Positions 9,487 through 18,910 of a stretch of DNA of 64,000 nt are shown here, in pieces. The position numbers and the translations under genes are program-made. The stretch comes from Thiomonas arsenitoxydans (lineage in GTDB: Bacteria > Pseudomonadota > Gammaproteobacteria > Burkholderiales > Burkholderiaceae_C): assembly GCF_000253115.1 (NCBI RefSeq), contig NC_014145.1, positions 1,178,001-1,242,000 of the forward strand. Reading direction: 5' to 3'. Under the pieces are notes generated by a model. That model had not been told where the DNA came from and did not search any database. It was given only the letters and a program-made list of their open reading frames with translations. Position 1 is the first letter of the stretch; every line of letters starts with the position of its first letter.

Positions 9487-10863
9487 ATGGCGCAGCTCGA
9501 TCCCACGATTTTCAAGGCCTACGACATTCGCGGCATCGTTGGCAAAACGCTGACCGAGGACGCCTGCCGCGCGATCGGCCAGGCCTTCGCCACGCTGGCG
9601 CGGCGCAATGGCGAGACGGCGGTGAATATCAGCCGCGACGGGCGTCTATCCGGCCCGGCGCTGGCGCAGGCGCTTAGCGACGGTTTGCGCGCCGGGGGCG
9701 TGGACGTGATCGATCTGGGCATGAACGCCACGCCCATGCTGTATTACGCCTGCGCCACCACGCCGGTGGTCAGCGGCATTCAGATCACCGGCAGCCACAA
9801 TCCGCCCGAGTACAACGGTCTGAAAATGGTGCTCGGCGGCAATGCCCTGTTCGGCGAGCAGATTCAGGAATTGCTCGCGCTGACCCGCAGCGAAGCCTTC
9901 GCACAAGGACAAGGTAGCGCGCGGCAGGCCTCCATCGTCGAGGACTATCTGGGCCGCATCGAAGGCGACATCAAGCTGGCGCGGCCGATGAAAGTGGTGG
10001 TCGATTGCGGCAACGGCGTTTCAGGCGCTTTTGCGCCGCGCTTGCTGCGCAGCCTGGGCTGCGAGGTGGTGGAGTTGTACTGCGAAGTCGATGGCACCTT
10101 TCCCAACCATCATCCCGACCCCGCCGATCCGCGCAACCTCGAAGATCTCATCCGCACCGTGCTCGACACCGGCGCCGAACTGGGGCTGGCGTTTGATGGC
10201 GACGGCGACCGTCTCGGCGTGGTCACGCCCAGTGGGGCCGTCATCTGGCCCGATCGCCAGCTCATGCTCTACGCCGCCGATGTGCTGGAGCGCCATCCCG
10301 GCGCGCCCATTCTGTTCGACGTGAAATGCACCGCGCAGCTGCCCGCCTGGGTGCGTCGGCATGGCGGCGAGCCGGTGATGGGCCGCACCGGGCATTCGCT
10401 GGTCAAGGCCAAGATGAAAGAAATCGACGCGCCGCTGGCTGGCGAGATGAGCGGCCACATCTTTTTCAAGGATCGCTGGTACGGCTTCGACGACGCGCAG
10501 TATGGTGCGGCGCGGCTGCTGGAAATTCTTTCTCGTGCCGAGAATGCGGGGGCCGTGCTCGAAGCCCTGCCCGATTCCGTCTCCACCCCGGAGCTGAAGC
10601 TGCAGACGGCCGAGGGCGCCAACTTCACGCTGTGCGAGCGTTTGCAGCGAGAGGGCCGCTTTCCCGGCGCTTCGAATATTTCCACCATCGACGGCGTGCG
10701 TGCCGACTACGCCGATGGCTTCGGCTTGGCGCGGCCCTCCAACACGACGCCCTGCGTGGTGCTGCGATTCGAGGGCGCTGATGCAGCGGCGCTGGCGCGG
10801 ATTCAGGCCGAGTTCCGCGCCGCGTTGCTGGCGCTCGATGCTTCGTTGATACTGCCATTTTGA
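9487..10863 (+). CDS. Phosphomannomutase/phosphoglucomutase
   Basis: A 458-residue alpha-D-phosphohexomutase of the AlgC type, interconverting mannose- or glucose-6- and 1-phosphates for polysaccharide and LPS precursors. Seen in order: AYDIRGIVG near the N-terminus, the phosphoserine loop ITGSHNPPEYNG, the Mg-binding loop DGDGDRLGV, the sugar-binding GEMSGHIFF and a C-terminal phosphate-binding region. The frame is open to 9439, but the MAQLDPTIFKAYDIRG start fits the family. The stop overlaps the TTG start of waaC, putting it in one operon with waaC and waaA. Confidence 0.92.
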   Translation: MAQLDPTIFKAYDIRGIVGKTLTEDACRAIGQAFATLARRNGETAVNISRDGRLSGPALAQALSDGLRAGGVDVIDLGMNATPMLYYACATTPVVSGIQITGSHNPPEYNGLKMVLGGNALFGEQIQELLALTRSEAFAQGQGSARQASIVEDYLGRIEGDIKLARPMKVVVDCGNGVSGAFAPRLLRSLGCEVVELYCEVDGTFPNHHPDPADPRNLEDLIRTVLDTGAELGLAFDGDGDRLGVVTPSGAVIWPDRQLMLYAADVLERHPGAPILFDVKCTAQLPAWVRRHGGEPVMGRTGHSLVKAKMKEIDAPLAGEMSGHIFFKDRWYGFDDAQYGAARLLEILSRAENAGAVLEALPDSVSTPELKLQTAEGANFTLCERLQREGRFPGASNISTIDGVRADYADGFGLARPSNTTPCVVLRFEGADAAALARIQAEFRAALLALDASLILPF

Positions 10864-11912
10864 CCACGGTATTGAATCCGTCCACACCGCCCTTGCGCGT
10901 GCTGATCGTCAAGACCAGCTCGATGGGCGATGTGGTGCACGCGCTGCCGGTGGTGCACGACATCCTGGCCGCGCATCCGGGGGCGAAAATCGACTGGCTG
11001 GTCGAGGAGGCCTACGCCGACATCGTGCGCGCCCATTCCGGGGTCAGGCGAGTGATTCCGCTGGCGCTGCGGCGCTGGCGCAAGCAGTTCTGGCGCCCAG
11101 AAATTCGGCAGGAATGGCGGGAGTGGAAGGCTGGTTTGCGCGCCGAGACCTATGACGCCGTGATCGATTTGCAAGGGCTGGTGAAAAGCGCCCTCATCGC
11201 CCGGCTGGCGCGCGGGCCGCTCTATGGCCTGTCGTGGGGCAACGCACGCGAGGCGCTCGCGCCCTTGTTCTACGCCCATCGTCAGAAGACCGACTTGCAT
11301 CGCACCGAGGCTGCTGTGCCGCGCTACCGGGCGCTGGTCGCCTGGGCCTTGCGCTATGCCCCGCAGGGCAAGCCGCAATACGGCCTGAGCCTGCAGGCCG
11401 AGCGCCCCGCATGGCTGGCTGGCGATGCACCCTATGCCTTGCTGCTAAGCGCCACCGCCAAAGACCGCAAGCTGTGGGAGGAAGCGCGCTGGGTCGCTCT
11501 GGGTCGAGCGCTTGCGGCGCAAGGTCGGATCGGGGTGTTCGCCTGGGGCAATGCAGCCGAGCGTGCCCGCGCTGAGCGTCTGGCCGAGTCGGTGAATGCC
11601 GCAGCGTCCGACGTCACGATGACACGCGCTTGCGTTGCCCCCGCTGCCTTCGGCCTAGCCGAATGGATGCGGGTGTTGCGTGCGGCCAGCGTGGTGGTTG
11701 GAGTCGATACCGGTCTGCTCTATCTCGCTGCCGCAGTGGGCACGCCCGCGGTGGCTGTTTACACCGGCTCGTCGCCGCATAGTGTGGATTTCGAGTCGGC
11801 GGGGCCCTGGCGCAGTCTGGGTGACACCGGCCAGCAGCCTGCTGTGGACGAGGTGCTGAATGCCACGCGGGACGTGCTGGCAGCGGCTGCGAATCGCCGC
11901 TCCCCGGCATGA
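10860..11912 (+). CDS. waaC: Lipopolysaccharide heptosyltransferase I
   Basis: WaaC adds the first L-glycero-D-manno-heptose to Kdo2-lipid A on the cytoplasmic face of the inner membrane. The 350-residue GT9-family protein begins VLIVKTSSMGDVVHALPVVHD, the typical WaaC opening, and ends with the nucleotide-sugar site VVVGVDTGLLYLAAAVGTPAVAVYTGSSP. The start is TTG, overlapping the preceding TGA as TTGA; the stop overlaps the waaA ATG (ATGA). The position between a phosphohexomutase and the Kdo transferase supports an LPS inner-core operon. Confidence 0.92.
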   Translation: MTTVLNPSTPPLRVLIVKTSSMGDVVHALPVVHDILAAHPGAKIDWLVEEAYADIVRAHSGVRRVIPLALRRWRKQFWRPEIRQEWREWKAGLRAETYDAVIDLQGLVKSALIARLARGPLYGLSWGNAREALAPLFYAHRQKTDLHRTEAAVPRYRALVAWALRYAPQGKPQYGLSLQAERPAWLAGDAPYALLLSATAKDRKLWEEARWVALGRALAAQGRIGVFAWGNAAERARAERLAESVNAAASDVTMTRACVAPAAFGLAEWMRVLRAASVVVGVDTGLLYLAAAVGTPAVAVYTGSSPHSVDFESAGPWRSLGDTGQQPAVDEVLNATRDVLAAAANRRSPA

Positions 11913-13216
11913 AACTGACCTTGCGGGTTTATGGCCTGCTCTGGCGGCTGGTTTTGCCCTTTGCCTTGCTGCGGCTATGGTGGCGCGGCCGCGCCGAGCC
12001 GCTGTATCGGCAGTATTGGGCAGAGCGGCTGGGATGGTTCAACGGCAAGTCGGCTTCTGCGACAACTGCGGGGCCGCGGATCTGGGTACATGCGGTGTCT
12101 CTGGGCGAAACCCGCGCCGCTGCGCCGCTGATCGAGGCGCTGCGCGAGAAGTTGCCGCAGATGCAGCTTTTGCTGACGCATATGACCGCCACTGGCCGCG
12201 CCGCCGGGGCTGAGCTGCTGCAGCCCGGCGATGTGCAGGTCTGGCTGCCGTATGACCTGCCGGGGCCGATGCGGCGTTTTCTGCGCCGGTTTCAGCCGCG
12301 TGCGGCGGTGCTGATGGAAACCGAGGTGTGGCCGAATCTGGCCGAGCAATGTCGCGCAGCCGGGGTGCCGGTGCTGCTGACTAATGCACGGCTGAGCGCG
12401 CGCAGTGCGAGCCGTTGGCAGCGCTGGCCGTCCTTGGCGCGCGTGGCCTGGGGCGGCTTGTACGCTGCGGCGCAAACGCCGGAAGATGCACGGCGCATTC
12501 AGGCGCTGGGAGCGGCGCAGGCGACGAGTCTGGGTAATCTGAAGTTCGACATGCGACCCGACCCCGCGCTGATGCAACTCGGCGAACAGTGGAAGGCGGC
12601 TGCTGCGCGCCCAGTGTTGCTGCTGGCGTCCACCCGCGAGCAGGGCGGGCAGAGCGAGGAGGCGTTGCTGCTGGCCGCGCTGCCTTTGGCGCTGGCGCAG
12701 CGGGCACTGCTAGTTTGGGTGCCGCGCCATCCGCAGCGCTTCGATGCGGTCGCGCAACTTCTCGCGGGTCAAGGCCACGCCGTGCAGCGCCGCAGCATGG
12801 GGGCCCCGACGGCCGAGACTGCCGTGTGGCTGGGCGACTCACTGGGCGAGATGGCGGCTTACTACGCCATGGCCGATGCGGCGTTCATCGGCGGCAGCCT
12901 GCTGCCGCTGGGCGGGCAGAACCTGATCGAAGCCTGCGCTTGCGGCTGCCCCGTGGTGCTGGGGCCGTCGCAGTTCAACTTCGCTGCAGCGGCTCAGGCA
13001 GCGATCGACGGCGGGGCCGCAGTGCAGGCGGCGGATGCGGCGCAGGTGTGGGCGGCTTTTGCGCGTTGGCTCGACGACCCGCCTTTGCGGCAACAGGCGA
13101 GCCAGAGCGCCCGCGCCTTCGCCGCGGCGCACCAGGGCGCGGCGCAGCGCCAGGCGGATTGGATTGTGGAGAACGCGGGGAAGGCGCTTTCGCAGCGCCC
13201 GGAAGCGGATCAGTAA
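11909..13216 (+). CDS. waaA: 3-deoxy-D-manno-octulosonic acid (Kdo) transferase
   Basis: WaaA (KdtA) transfers Kdo from CMP-Kdo to lipid IVA at the inner membrane. The 435-residue protein has an N-terminal membrane-anchoring segment (YGLLWRLVLPFALLRLWWRG), the glycosyltransferase-N domain with IWVHAVSLGETRAAAPLIEAL, and the C-terminal catalytic half with GGSLLPLGGQNLIEACACGCPVVLGP (partly quoted). The ATG overlaps the waaC stop. It converges with the rhodanese gene by 7 bp. Confidence 0.94.
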   Translation: MKLTLRVYGLLWRLVLPFALLRLWWRGRAEPLYRQYWAERLGWFNGKSASATTAGPRIWVHAVSLGETRAAAPLIEALREKLPQMQLLLTHMTATGRAAGAELLQPGDVQVWLPYDLPGPMRRFLRRFQPRAAVLMETEVWPNLAEQCRAAGVPVLLTNARLSARSASRWQRWPSLARVAWGGLYAAAQTPEDARRIQALGAAQATSLGNLKFDMRPDPALMQLGEQWKAAAARPVLLLASTREQGGQSEEALLLAALPLALAQRALLVWVPRHPQRFDAVAQLLAGQGHAVQRRSMGAPTAETAVWLGDSLGEMAAYYAMADAAFIGGSLLPLGGQNLIEACACGCPVVLGPSQFNFAAAAQAAIDGGAAVQAADAAQVWAAFARWLDDPPLRQQASQSARAFAAAHQGAAQRQADWIVENAGKALSQRPEADQ

Positions 13217-13554
13217 ATCGGCACCGAAGGGTCGATTTCGCGCGACCAGGCGGTCATGCCACCGTTGAGGTTGTACAACTCGCCGAAGCCGTTTTGCTCC
13301 AGAAAACGGGCGATCATCATGCTGCGGTTGCCGCTGCGGCAGATGACGACCAGCGGCTTGCTCTGATCGAGCTCGTTTTGCCGCAGGGGCACGATACTCA
13401 TGGGGATGTGGGTCACGGGGCAGTGCGGATGCTTGATCGCCGCCATTTGAAATTCCCAGGGCTCGCGCACGTCGAGGAATTGCCAATCGGTGATGGGGGC
13501 GGTGGCGGCTTCGATCTTGTCGGCTAGTTCGCGCACGCTGAGTTGCTTGATCAT
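13210..13554 (-). CDS. Single-domain rhodanese-like sulfurtransferase
   Basis: A 114-residue single rhodanese domain. It begins with FLDVREPWEFQMAAI and has the active-site loop CRSGNRSMMIARFL, where Cys is the sulfur-accepting residue, followed by NLNGGMTAWSREIDPSVPIY. Single-domain proteins of this type act in sulfane-sulfur relay; the partner is unknown. AAGGA precedes the ATG at a normal distance. Its 3' end overlaps waaA by 7 bp on the opposite strand. Confidence 0.9.
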   Translation of the reverse strand: MIKQLSVRELADKIEAATAPITDWQFLDVREPWEFQMAAIKHPHCPVTHIPMSIVPLRQNELDQSKPLVVICRSGNRSMMIARFLEQNGFGELYNLNGGMTAWSREIDPSVPIY

Positions 13555-13574
13555 CAGGGAGTCCTTGTTTTGTC

Positions 13575-13735
13575 AGAGGGTGTGAATGAGTCCGGCGTGA
13601 CAGAGCAGTGCACCCAGAGGGTTCCAGTCAAGGCGCAAAGCACAGCCGTGCCCGTCGGCACGGCGCGCATTTGCAACGCCGAGTGGGACGCTTTGGGCGC
13701 GATGAGCGGGCATGGCGGAGTCATTCACACCCTCT
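13575..13735. repeat. 161-bp nested palindromic (MITE-like) element
   Basis: The left end AGAGGGTGTGAATGAGTCCG (13575-13594) is repeated inverted at 13716-13735 with one mismatch. At the same centre of symmetry (about 13655) sits a perfect 8-bp hairpin GCCGTGCC-CGTC-GGCACGGC (13645-13664). The arms between them also pair imperfectly (for example around 13625-13636 and 13674-13688). The whole intergenic region can therefore fold as one long hairpin. It has no ORF. It resembles a non-autonomous palindromic element, or a strong bidirectional termination structure, between the rhodanese promoter and the pcm stop. Confidence 0.7.
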
Positions 13736-13739
13736 CTGT

Positions 13740-14390
13740 TCAGAATTGGAAGCGCGACGGCTCGGGGAAATGCTCCAGCCGCGTGGCCACGGTATCGAAC
13801 AGATCGCGGGTGCGGAAGTCGGTGGCGGTGGCGCGGGTGACGATCTGCGCGCGCATCACGGGTTCGTCGCCGACGATGGCCGCCAGCCGCCCGCCCGGTT
13901 TGAGGCGTTGCAGCAGGTCTTGCGGAATTTGCGCGACCGAGCCGGAGAGCACGATCACATCGAATTCGGCGCTTTTGGCGTAGTGCGCGCCATCGGCCTG
14001 CTCGACGGTGACGTTGTTCATGCCGGCGCGCTGCAGGTTGGCGCGCGCCATGGTCACCAGTTCTTCATGAATTTCCAGGGTCTGCACCGCAGCGGCGCGG
14101 TGGCCGAGCAGCGCGGCCATGAAGCCGCTGCCCGCGCCGATTTCGAGCACCCATTCATCCTTGCGCACCGCGAGTTCTTGCAGGATGCGCGCCTCTACCT
14201 TGGGGGCGAGCATGTTCTGGCCGCAGGGCAGGGGAATTTCGGTGTCCATGAAGGCCAGACCGCGATAGGCCGCGGGCACGAAGTCTTCGCGGCGCACGCT
14301 GCCCAGCAGTTCGAGGATGCCGGCGTCCAGCACATTCCAGGGACGGATCTGCTGCTCGATCATGTTGAAACGGGCTTGCTCGATGCTCAT
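13740..14390 (-). CDS. pcm: Protein-L-isoaspartate O-methyltransferase-like protein
   Basis: A 216-residue SAM methyltransferase of the PCMT family, which repairs isoaspartyl residues. It starts MSIEQARFNMIEQQIRPWNV; the SAM motif is VLEIGAGSGFMAALLG (~residues 78-93), and DVIVLSGSVAQIPQ and LKPGGRLAAIVG follow. This shorter, betaproteobacterial form often lies next to a rhodanese gene, as here. In such forms the substrate may differ from that of E. coli Pcm. GGAGAA lies before the chosen ATG; the frame is open to 14531 without similarity. Confidence 0.82.
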   Translation of the reverse strand: MSIEQARFNMIEQQIRPWNVLDAGILELLGSVRREDFVPAAYRGLAFMDTEIPLPCGQNMLAPKVEARILQELAVRKDEWVLEIGAGSGFMAALLGHRAAAVQTLEIHEELVTMARANLQRAGMNNVTVEQADGAHYAKSAEFDVIVLSGSVAQIPQDLLQRLKPGGRLAAIVGDEPVMRAQIVTRATATDFRTRDLFDTVATRLEHFPEPSRFQF

Positions 14391-14590
14391 GGGTTCTCCG
14401 CAACGCAGGGTGAAAGTGCCACAGTTTAATTTGTGATGCAAAACCGGCGGGCGGTGCGGTGTCTGCCGAAGAGCAAATTTCGCGCCGGTTGCCGCATTGT
14501 TCCGCGCTAAGACTTCCATATTCAAATCCAATTAGAAAGTTACGGTAATTGACATAAATTATCGAAAAGACGTTCAGCAGGGAGAAGGTC

Positions 14591-15871
14591 ATGTCGTATG
14601 CCTCCACACTCGATCAACGCACCGCTCAGGCCGCGCATGTCGCCCTGAGCGGAGACCCAAAAAGCGTGCAGGGGCTGCGGCGAATCTTGCCTTTTATTGG
14701 CCCGGCGGTGGTGGCCTCGGTGGCGTATGTCGATCCGGGCAACTTCGCCACCAACATTCAGGCGGGCGCGCAGCATGGCTACACCCTGCTGTGGGTGGTG
14801 CTCTGGGCCAATCTGGCGGCGATTCTGGTGCAGGGTCTGTCGGCCAAGCTGGGCATCGCCACCGGACGCAATTTGCCGGAACTCATCCGCGAGCGTTTCC
14901 CGCGCAAGCTGGTGTGGTTTTACTGGGTGCAGGCCGAGATCGTGGCGATGATGACCGATCTGGCGGAGTTTCTCGGCGCGGCGCTGGCGCTGCATCTGCT
15001 GTTCGGCCTGCCCATGGGGGCTTCGGTGCTGGCGGCGTTTGTCGTGGTGATGGGCATTCTGACGCTGGAGCGCAAGGGTTTTCGTCCGCTGGAACTGGTG
15101 GTGGCCGCGCTGGTGGGAGTGATTGCGCTGGGCTACGGCCTGCAACTGGCGCTGAGCCATCCGGCCTTGCTGCCCATCCTCCAAGGCACGCTGAGGCCGA
15201 GTTTCGGCGGCAGCTCCGATGCGGTGTATCTGGCCGTGGGCATTCTGGGGGCGACCGTCATGCCGCACGTCATCTATCTGCATTCCAGCCTGACGCAGCG
15301 GCGCATTCAGGTGCCGGTTCAGCGCAGGGCGCTGCTGATGCGTTTCGCCTGGAAGGACGTGATGCTGGCGATGGGGCTGGCCGGTCTGATCAATATGGCC
15401 ATGCTGGCGGTGGCTGCGGCCACCTTTCATCAGCAGGGCCTCGCGGCCAATGATCTGAGCGAGGCCTATCGCACTCTCACGCCGATGCTGGGCGCTGGGG
15501 CGGCCACGGTGTTCGCCCTGGCGCTGCTGGCCAGCGGCATTTCGAGCAGTGTGGTGGGCACGATGGCGGGGCAGGTGGTGATGCAGGGGCTGGTGGGTTT
15601 CACCGTGCCGCTGTGGGTGCGCCGTCTGGTCACCAGCTTGCCGGCTGTCGGGGTGGTGATGTTGGGCATCGATCCGACGCGCACGCTGGTGTTTTCGCAG
15701 GTGGTGCTGTCGTTCGGCATTCCCTTCGCACTCGTGCCCTTGCTGCTGTTCACCTCCAACCGGGGTTTGATGGGCGAATTGGTCAATCGGCCGACGGTGC
15801 GCTGGGTTGGGTGGGCGGTGACGGCGCTGATCATCGCACTGAATGCGCTATTGCTGTGCAAGCTGATTTGA
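14591..15871 (+). CDS. mntH: Nramp-family Mn(II)/divalent metal transporter (canonical)
   Basis: A 426-residue proton-coupled divalent metal importer with about 11 transmembrane segments. The metal-site motifs are intact: DPGN in TM1 (YVDPGNFATN) and MPH in TM6 (VMPHVIYLHSSL). GGGAGAAGG precedes the ATG. The 200-bp leader (14391-14590) is clearly AT-richer than its surroundings near 14520-14575 and could hold metal-responsive sites. The stretch GATAATTTATGTCAATTAC on the minus strand only partly matches a Fur box, so I do not call it. Followed 121 bp on by a second Nramp gene. Confidence 0.93.
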   Translation: MSYASTLDQRTAQAAHVALSGDPKSVQGLRRILPFIGPAVVASVAYVDPGNFATNIQAGAQHGYTLLWVVLWANLAAILVQGLSAKLGIATGRNLPELIRERFPRKLVWFYWVQAEIVAMMTDLAEFLGAALALHLLFGLPMGASVLAAFVVVMGILTLERKGFRPLELVVAALVGVIALGYGLQLALSHPALLPILQGTLRPSFGGSSDAVYLAVGILGATVMPHVIYLHSSLTQRRIQVPVQRRALLMRFAWKDVMLAMGLAGLINMAMLAVAAATFHQQGLAANDLSEAYRTLTPMLGAGAATVFALALLASGISSSVVGTMAGQVVMQGLVGFTVPLWVRRLVTSLPAVGVVMLGIDPTRTLVFSQVVLSFGIPFALVPLLLFTSNRGLMGELVNRPTVRWVGWAVTALIIALNALLLCKLI

Positions 15872-15992
15872 TGGTTGGCGAAGAACGAAAGAAGTGTGAG
15901 CAGGAGTAAATGCGATTGAATTACAAATAAAAGTGAATAGCATTTGCTGCATAAGCCTTCGCGCCAGCGTGGGCAGATGAGAGGCAAATGCC

Positions 15993-17249
15993 ATGTCCGC
16001 AAGTTCCACCCTGCCACAGCCCGGCCCCCGGGCGCTGTCACGACTGGCCATTTTTCTGGCCGTGCTCGGCCCGGGGCTGGTGGTCATGCTGGCCGATACC
16101 GATGTCGGCAGCGTGATTACCGCGGCGCAAAGCGGGGCGCAGTGGGGCTACCAGTTGCTCAGCTTGCAGCTGGTGCTTATCCCCATTCTGTATGTGGTGC
16201 AAGAGCTCACCGTGCGGCTGGGCATTTTCACCGGCAAGGGGCATGGCGAGCTGATTCGCGAAACCTTCGGAGCGCGCTGGGCCTGGGTGTCAGTGGCGGG
16301 CCTGGCGGTGGCTTCGGTCGGGGCCATCATCACCGAGTTTTCGGGGGTGGCCGGGGTCGGGGCGCTGTTCGGCGTGCCGCGCGGCTGGAGTCTCGGTCTG
16401 GCGGCGTTCTTTCTGCTGGCGGTGGTGTGGACGGGGTCTTACCGCCGGGTGGAGCGCATTGCCATCGCGCTCGGGCTGTTCGAACTGGTGTTCGTCTGGG
16501 TGGCGTTTCGCGCGCCCATCGATGGCGCGCAGGTGTTGCAGGGGCTGGGCCATGTGCCGGTGCAGCATCCGGCGTACTGGTATTTGGTGGCGGCCAATAT
16601 CGGCGCGGTCATCATGCCGTGGATGGTGTTCTATCAACAGTCCGCCGTGGCCGACAAAGGGCTCAAGCCGGAGCAATACACCGCTGCCCGCTGGGACACG
16701 GCGGTGGGCGCCGTGCTTACCCAGCTCATCATGGCGGCGGTGCTGATGGTGACCGCAGCGGTGTTATGGAGTGGGCACAGCACCGCGCCGCTCAACACCG
16801 TGGGGCAAATTGCGCAGGCGCTTACCCCGACGCTGGGCGAGACGCTGGGGCGCACCGTATTTGGCCTGGGCATTCTGGGCGCAGCCATGGTGGCTGCCAT
16901 CGTGGTGGCGCTGGCGGCGGCCTGGGGGTTTGGCGAAGTCACCGGCTACAAGCACTCGCTGGAACTGCATCCGGCACAGGCGCCGTGGTTCTACACCGTG
17001 TTCAGCGCGGGGGTGATCGGCGGGGCGCTGGTGGTGGCCTTCGTGCCCGATCTGGTCGCCCTGTCCATCGGGGTGGAAGTGATGAACGCCTTGATGCTGC
17101 CGCTGGTGCTGGGGTTCCTGGTGGCGTTGGCCACCAAGGCACTGCCCCCAGAGCATCGCCTGCGCGGCGCGTACTTCTGGGTGGTCGTCGCCGTGGTGGT
17201 GCTGACCGCTGGTTTAGGGGTGTACGGGGGGCTGAGCAGCCTGGTGTGA
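15993..17249 (+). CDS. Divergent Nramp-family transporter with altered metal-site motifs
   Basis: A 418-residue polytopic protein clearly homologous to MntH in its first half: GAQWGY follows the TM1 motif, as GAQHGY does in the neighbour. The metal-binding motif DPGN is replaced by DVGS, inside ADTDVGSVIT, with an additional Asp just before. In TM6, MPH has become MPW (IMPWMVFYQQSA). The TM6 methionine, which normally favours transition metals over Ca/Mg, is kept. A GAGAGG ribosome-binding site precedes the ATG. It probably moves a divalent cation but with selectivity different from its neighbour. Confidence 0.85.
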   Translation: MSASSTLPQPGPRALSRLAIFLAVLGPGLVVMLADTDVGSVITAAQSGAQWGYQLLSLQLVLIPILYVVQELTVRLGIFTGKGHGELIRETFGARWAWVSVAGLAVASVGAIITEFSGVAGVGALFGVPRGWSLGLAAFFLLAVVWTGSYRRVERIAIALGLFELVFVWVAFRAPIDGAQVLQGLGHVPVQHPAYWYLVAANIGAVIMPWMVFYQQSAVADKGLKPEQYTAARWDTAVGAVLTQLIMAAVLMVTAAVLWSGHSTAPLNTVGQIAQALTPTLGETLGRTVFGLGILGAAMVAAIVVALAAAWGFGEVTGYKHSLELHPAQAPWFYTVFSAGVIGGALVVAFVPDLVALSIGVEVMNALMLPLVLGFLVALATKALPPEHRLRGAYFWVVVAVVVLTAGLGVYGGLSSLV

Positions 17250-17304
17250 GCCCTTTTGACGCAAAGTTTGCGCATAATCACAACCTTTTGTCACAAGGGT
17301 CAGC

Positions 17305-18153
17305 ATGGACGCGCATTCCGCCATCGTGGTGGTGATTCTCGGCTTGGTCGAGGGCCTCACCGAATTTCTGCCGATTTCCTCCACCGGCCACCTCATTCTC
17401 GCCGCCAGCCTGCTGGGCTGGGTGAGCGACAAGGCCAAGGTGTTTGAAATCGCGATTCAAAGCGGCGCCATTCTGGCGGTGATGTGGCATTACCGCATGC
17501 GCATCGGCGAAGTGCTCACCGGACTGACCGCAGCCGAACCCGCGCGGCGCAGCACCGCCTGGCGCTTTGCGATCAATGTGATCATCGGCTTCATTCCCGC
17601 TGCCATTCTGGGCTTGCTGTTTGCCAGCGCCATCAAACGCTGGCTGTTCGCACCCGCGCCGGTGGCGCTGGCTTTTATCGTTGGCGCCTTGGTGATCTTC
17701 TGGGCTGAAGCCTGGCAGAAGCGGTCGGCGCAGCATGTGCGCATTCACCATGTCGATGACATGCGTGCGAGCGACGCGCTGAAGGTCGGCATCGCGCAGG
17801 CGTTTGCGCTCATTCCCGGCACCAGCCGCTCGGGTGCTTCGATTATTGGCGGCATGTTGTTCGGCCTCAGCCGCGCGGCCGCCACCGAGTTCTCCTTCTT
17901 CCTCGCCATTCCCACCCTGCTGGCTGCCACGGTGTACGAGCTTTACAAAAATCGCGCTCTGCTCAGCCTGAGCGATGTGCCCACCTTCGGCCTCGGTATG
18001 GCGGTGGCGTTTGTCTCGGCGCTGATGGTGGTGCGCTGGTTGCTGCGCTATGTGGGCGGGCACAGCTTCGTGCCCTTCGCCTGGTACCGGGTGGTATTCG
18101 GCGCGCTGGTGCTGGTCACCGCCTGGGGCGGCTGGGTGAACTGGTCTGGATGA
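17305..18153 (+). CDS. uppP: Undecaprenyl-diphosphatase (bacitracin resistance protein)
   Basis: UppP (BacA) regenerates undecaprenyl phosphate, the lipid carrier for peptidoglycan and LPS O-units, at the inner membrane. The 282-residue multi-pass protein has both family signatures: [20 protein letters not shown] near the N-terminus (E-rich active-site helix) and [15 protein letters not shown] around residue 170. The 55-bp upstream gap contains a 13-bp palindrome CGCAAAGTTTGCG (17260-17272). It converges with trmB with a 12-bp gap. Confidence 0.95.
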   Translation: MDAHSAIVVVILGLVEGLTEFLPISSTGHLILAASLLGWVSDKAKVFEIAIQSGAILAVMWHYRMRIGEVLTGLTAAEPARRSTAWRFAINVIIGFIPAAILGLLFASAIKRWLFAPAPVALAFIVGALVIFWAEAWQKRSAQHVRIHHVDDMRASDALKVGIAQAFALIPGTSRSGASIIGGMLFGLSRAAATEFSFFLAIPTLLAATVYELYKNRALLSLSDVPTFGLGMAVAFVSALMVVRWLLRYVGGHSFVPFAWYRVVFGALVLVTAWGGWVNWSG

Positions 18154-18165
18154 AGTCCGGCGGGT

Positions 18166-18876
18166 TCACCGGGTGGTGAACACCAGATCCCAGACGCCGT
18201 GGCCGAGATTGAGACCGCGGCGCTCGAATTTGCTCACCGGGCGCCAGTCCGGGCGCGGGGCGTAATCAGCGGCCGTGTTGACAAGTCCCGGCTCGGCGCG
18301 CAACACCTCCAAGATGTGCTCGGCGTAGGGCTGCCAGTCGGTGGCGCAGTGCAGATAGCCGCCCGGGCGCAGACGGCTGATGGCCAGCCGCACGAATTCC
18401 GGCTGGATCAGGCGCCGCTTGTGGTGCCGCTTTTTCGGCCACGGATCGGGAAAGTAGATGTGCAGTCCGTCCAGGCTGTACGGCGCGATCATGTGCCGCA
18501 GCACCTGCACCGCGTCATGCTGCACGATGCTCAGATTGCTGAGCTTGGCGGCGTCGATGCGCTGCAGCAGCGCGCCCACGCCAGGCGGATGCACTTCCAC
18601 GCCGATGAAATCCGTCTCGGGCTTTGCTGCGGCGATCTGCGCCGTGGCGTCGCCCATGCCGAAGCCGATTTCGAGCACCCGCGGCGCGGCGCGGCCGAAT
18701 ACGGCGGACCAATCGGTGACGGCGTCGGCATAAGGCACGATCCAGCGCGGCCCCAATTCCGCCAGCGCGCGCGTCTGCGCCTCGGTGGTGCGCCCGGCGC
18801 GCAGCACAAAGCTGCGGATGCCGCGTTGCCGGAGCGCGTCGGCGTCGTCTGTTGCGGGGTTTTGGTCAGCCGTCAT
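18166..18876 (-). CDS. trmB: tRNA (guanine-N7-)-methyltransferase
   Basis: TrmB methylates G46 in the variable loop of tRNAs. The 236-residue protein has the SAM motif [16 protein letters not shown], an [11 protein letters not shown] segment and the family hallmark [16 protein letters not shown]. It starts 34 bp downstream of tRNA-Gly(CCC) on the same strand and may be co-transcribed with it. Confidence 0.95.
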   Translation of the reverse strand: MTADQNPATDDADALRQRGIRSFVLRAGRTTEAQTRALAELGPRWIVPYADAVTDWSAVFGRAAPRVLEIGFGMGDATAQIAAAKPETDFIGVEVHPPGVGALLQRIDAAKLSNLSIVQHDAVQVLRHMIAPYSLDGLHIYFPDPWPKKRHHKRRLIQPEFVRLAISRLRPGGYLHCATDWQPYAEHILEVLRAEPGLVNTAADYAPRPDWRPVSKFERRGLNLGHGVWDLVFTTR

Positions 18877-18910
18877 GGCGAAAAAAATCCGGCTCAGGCC
18901 GGAGATGTTT

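Noticed and set aside
14520..14590. Fur/Mur-like box or manganese riboswitch before mntH
   Set aside because: Only 11 of 19 positions fit a Fur box, and I could not assemble a yybP-ykoY-like fold; the AT-rich leader alone is not evidence.
17260..17272. 13-bp palindrome before uppP as an operator
   Set aside because: CGCAAAGTTTGCG is short, and I could not tie it to a promoter or known regulator; kept only as a note under uppP.
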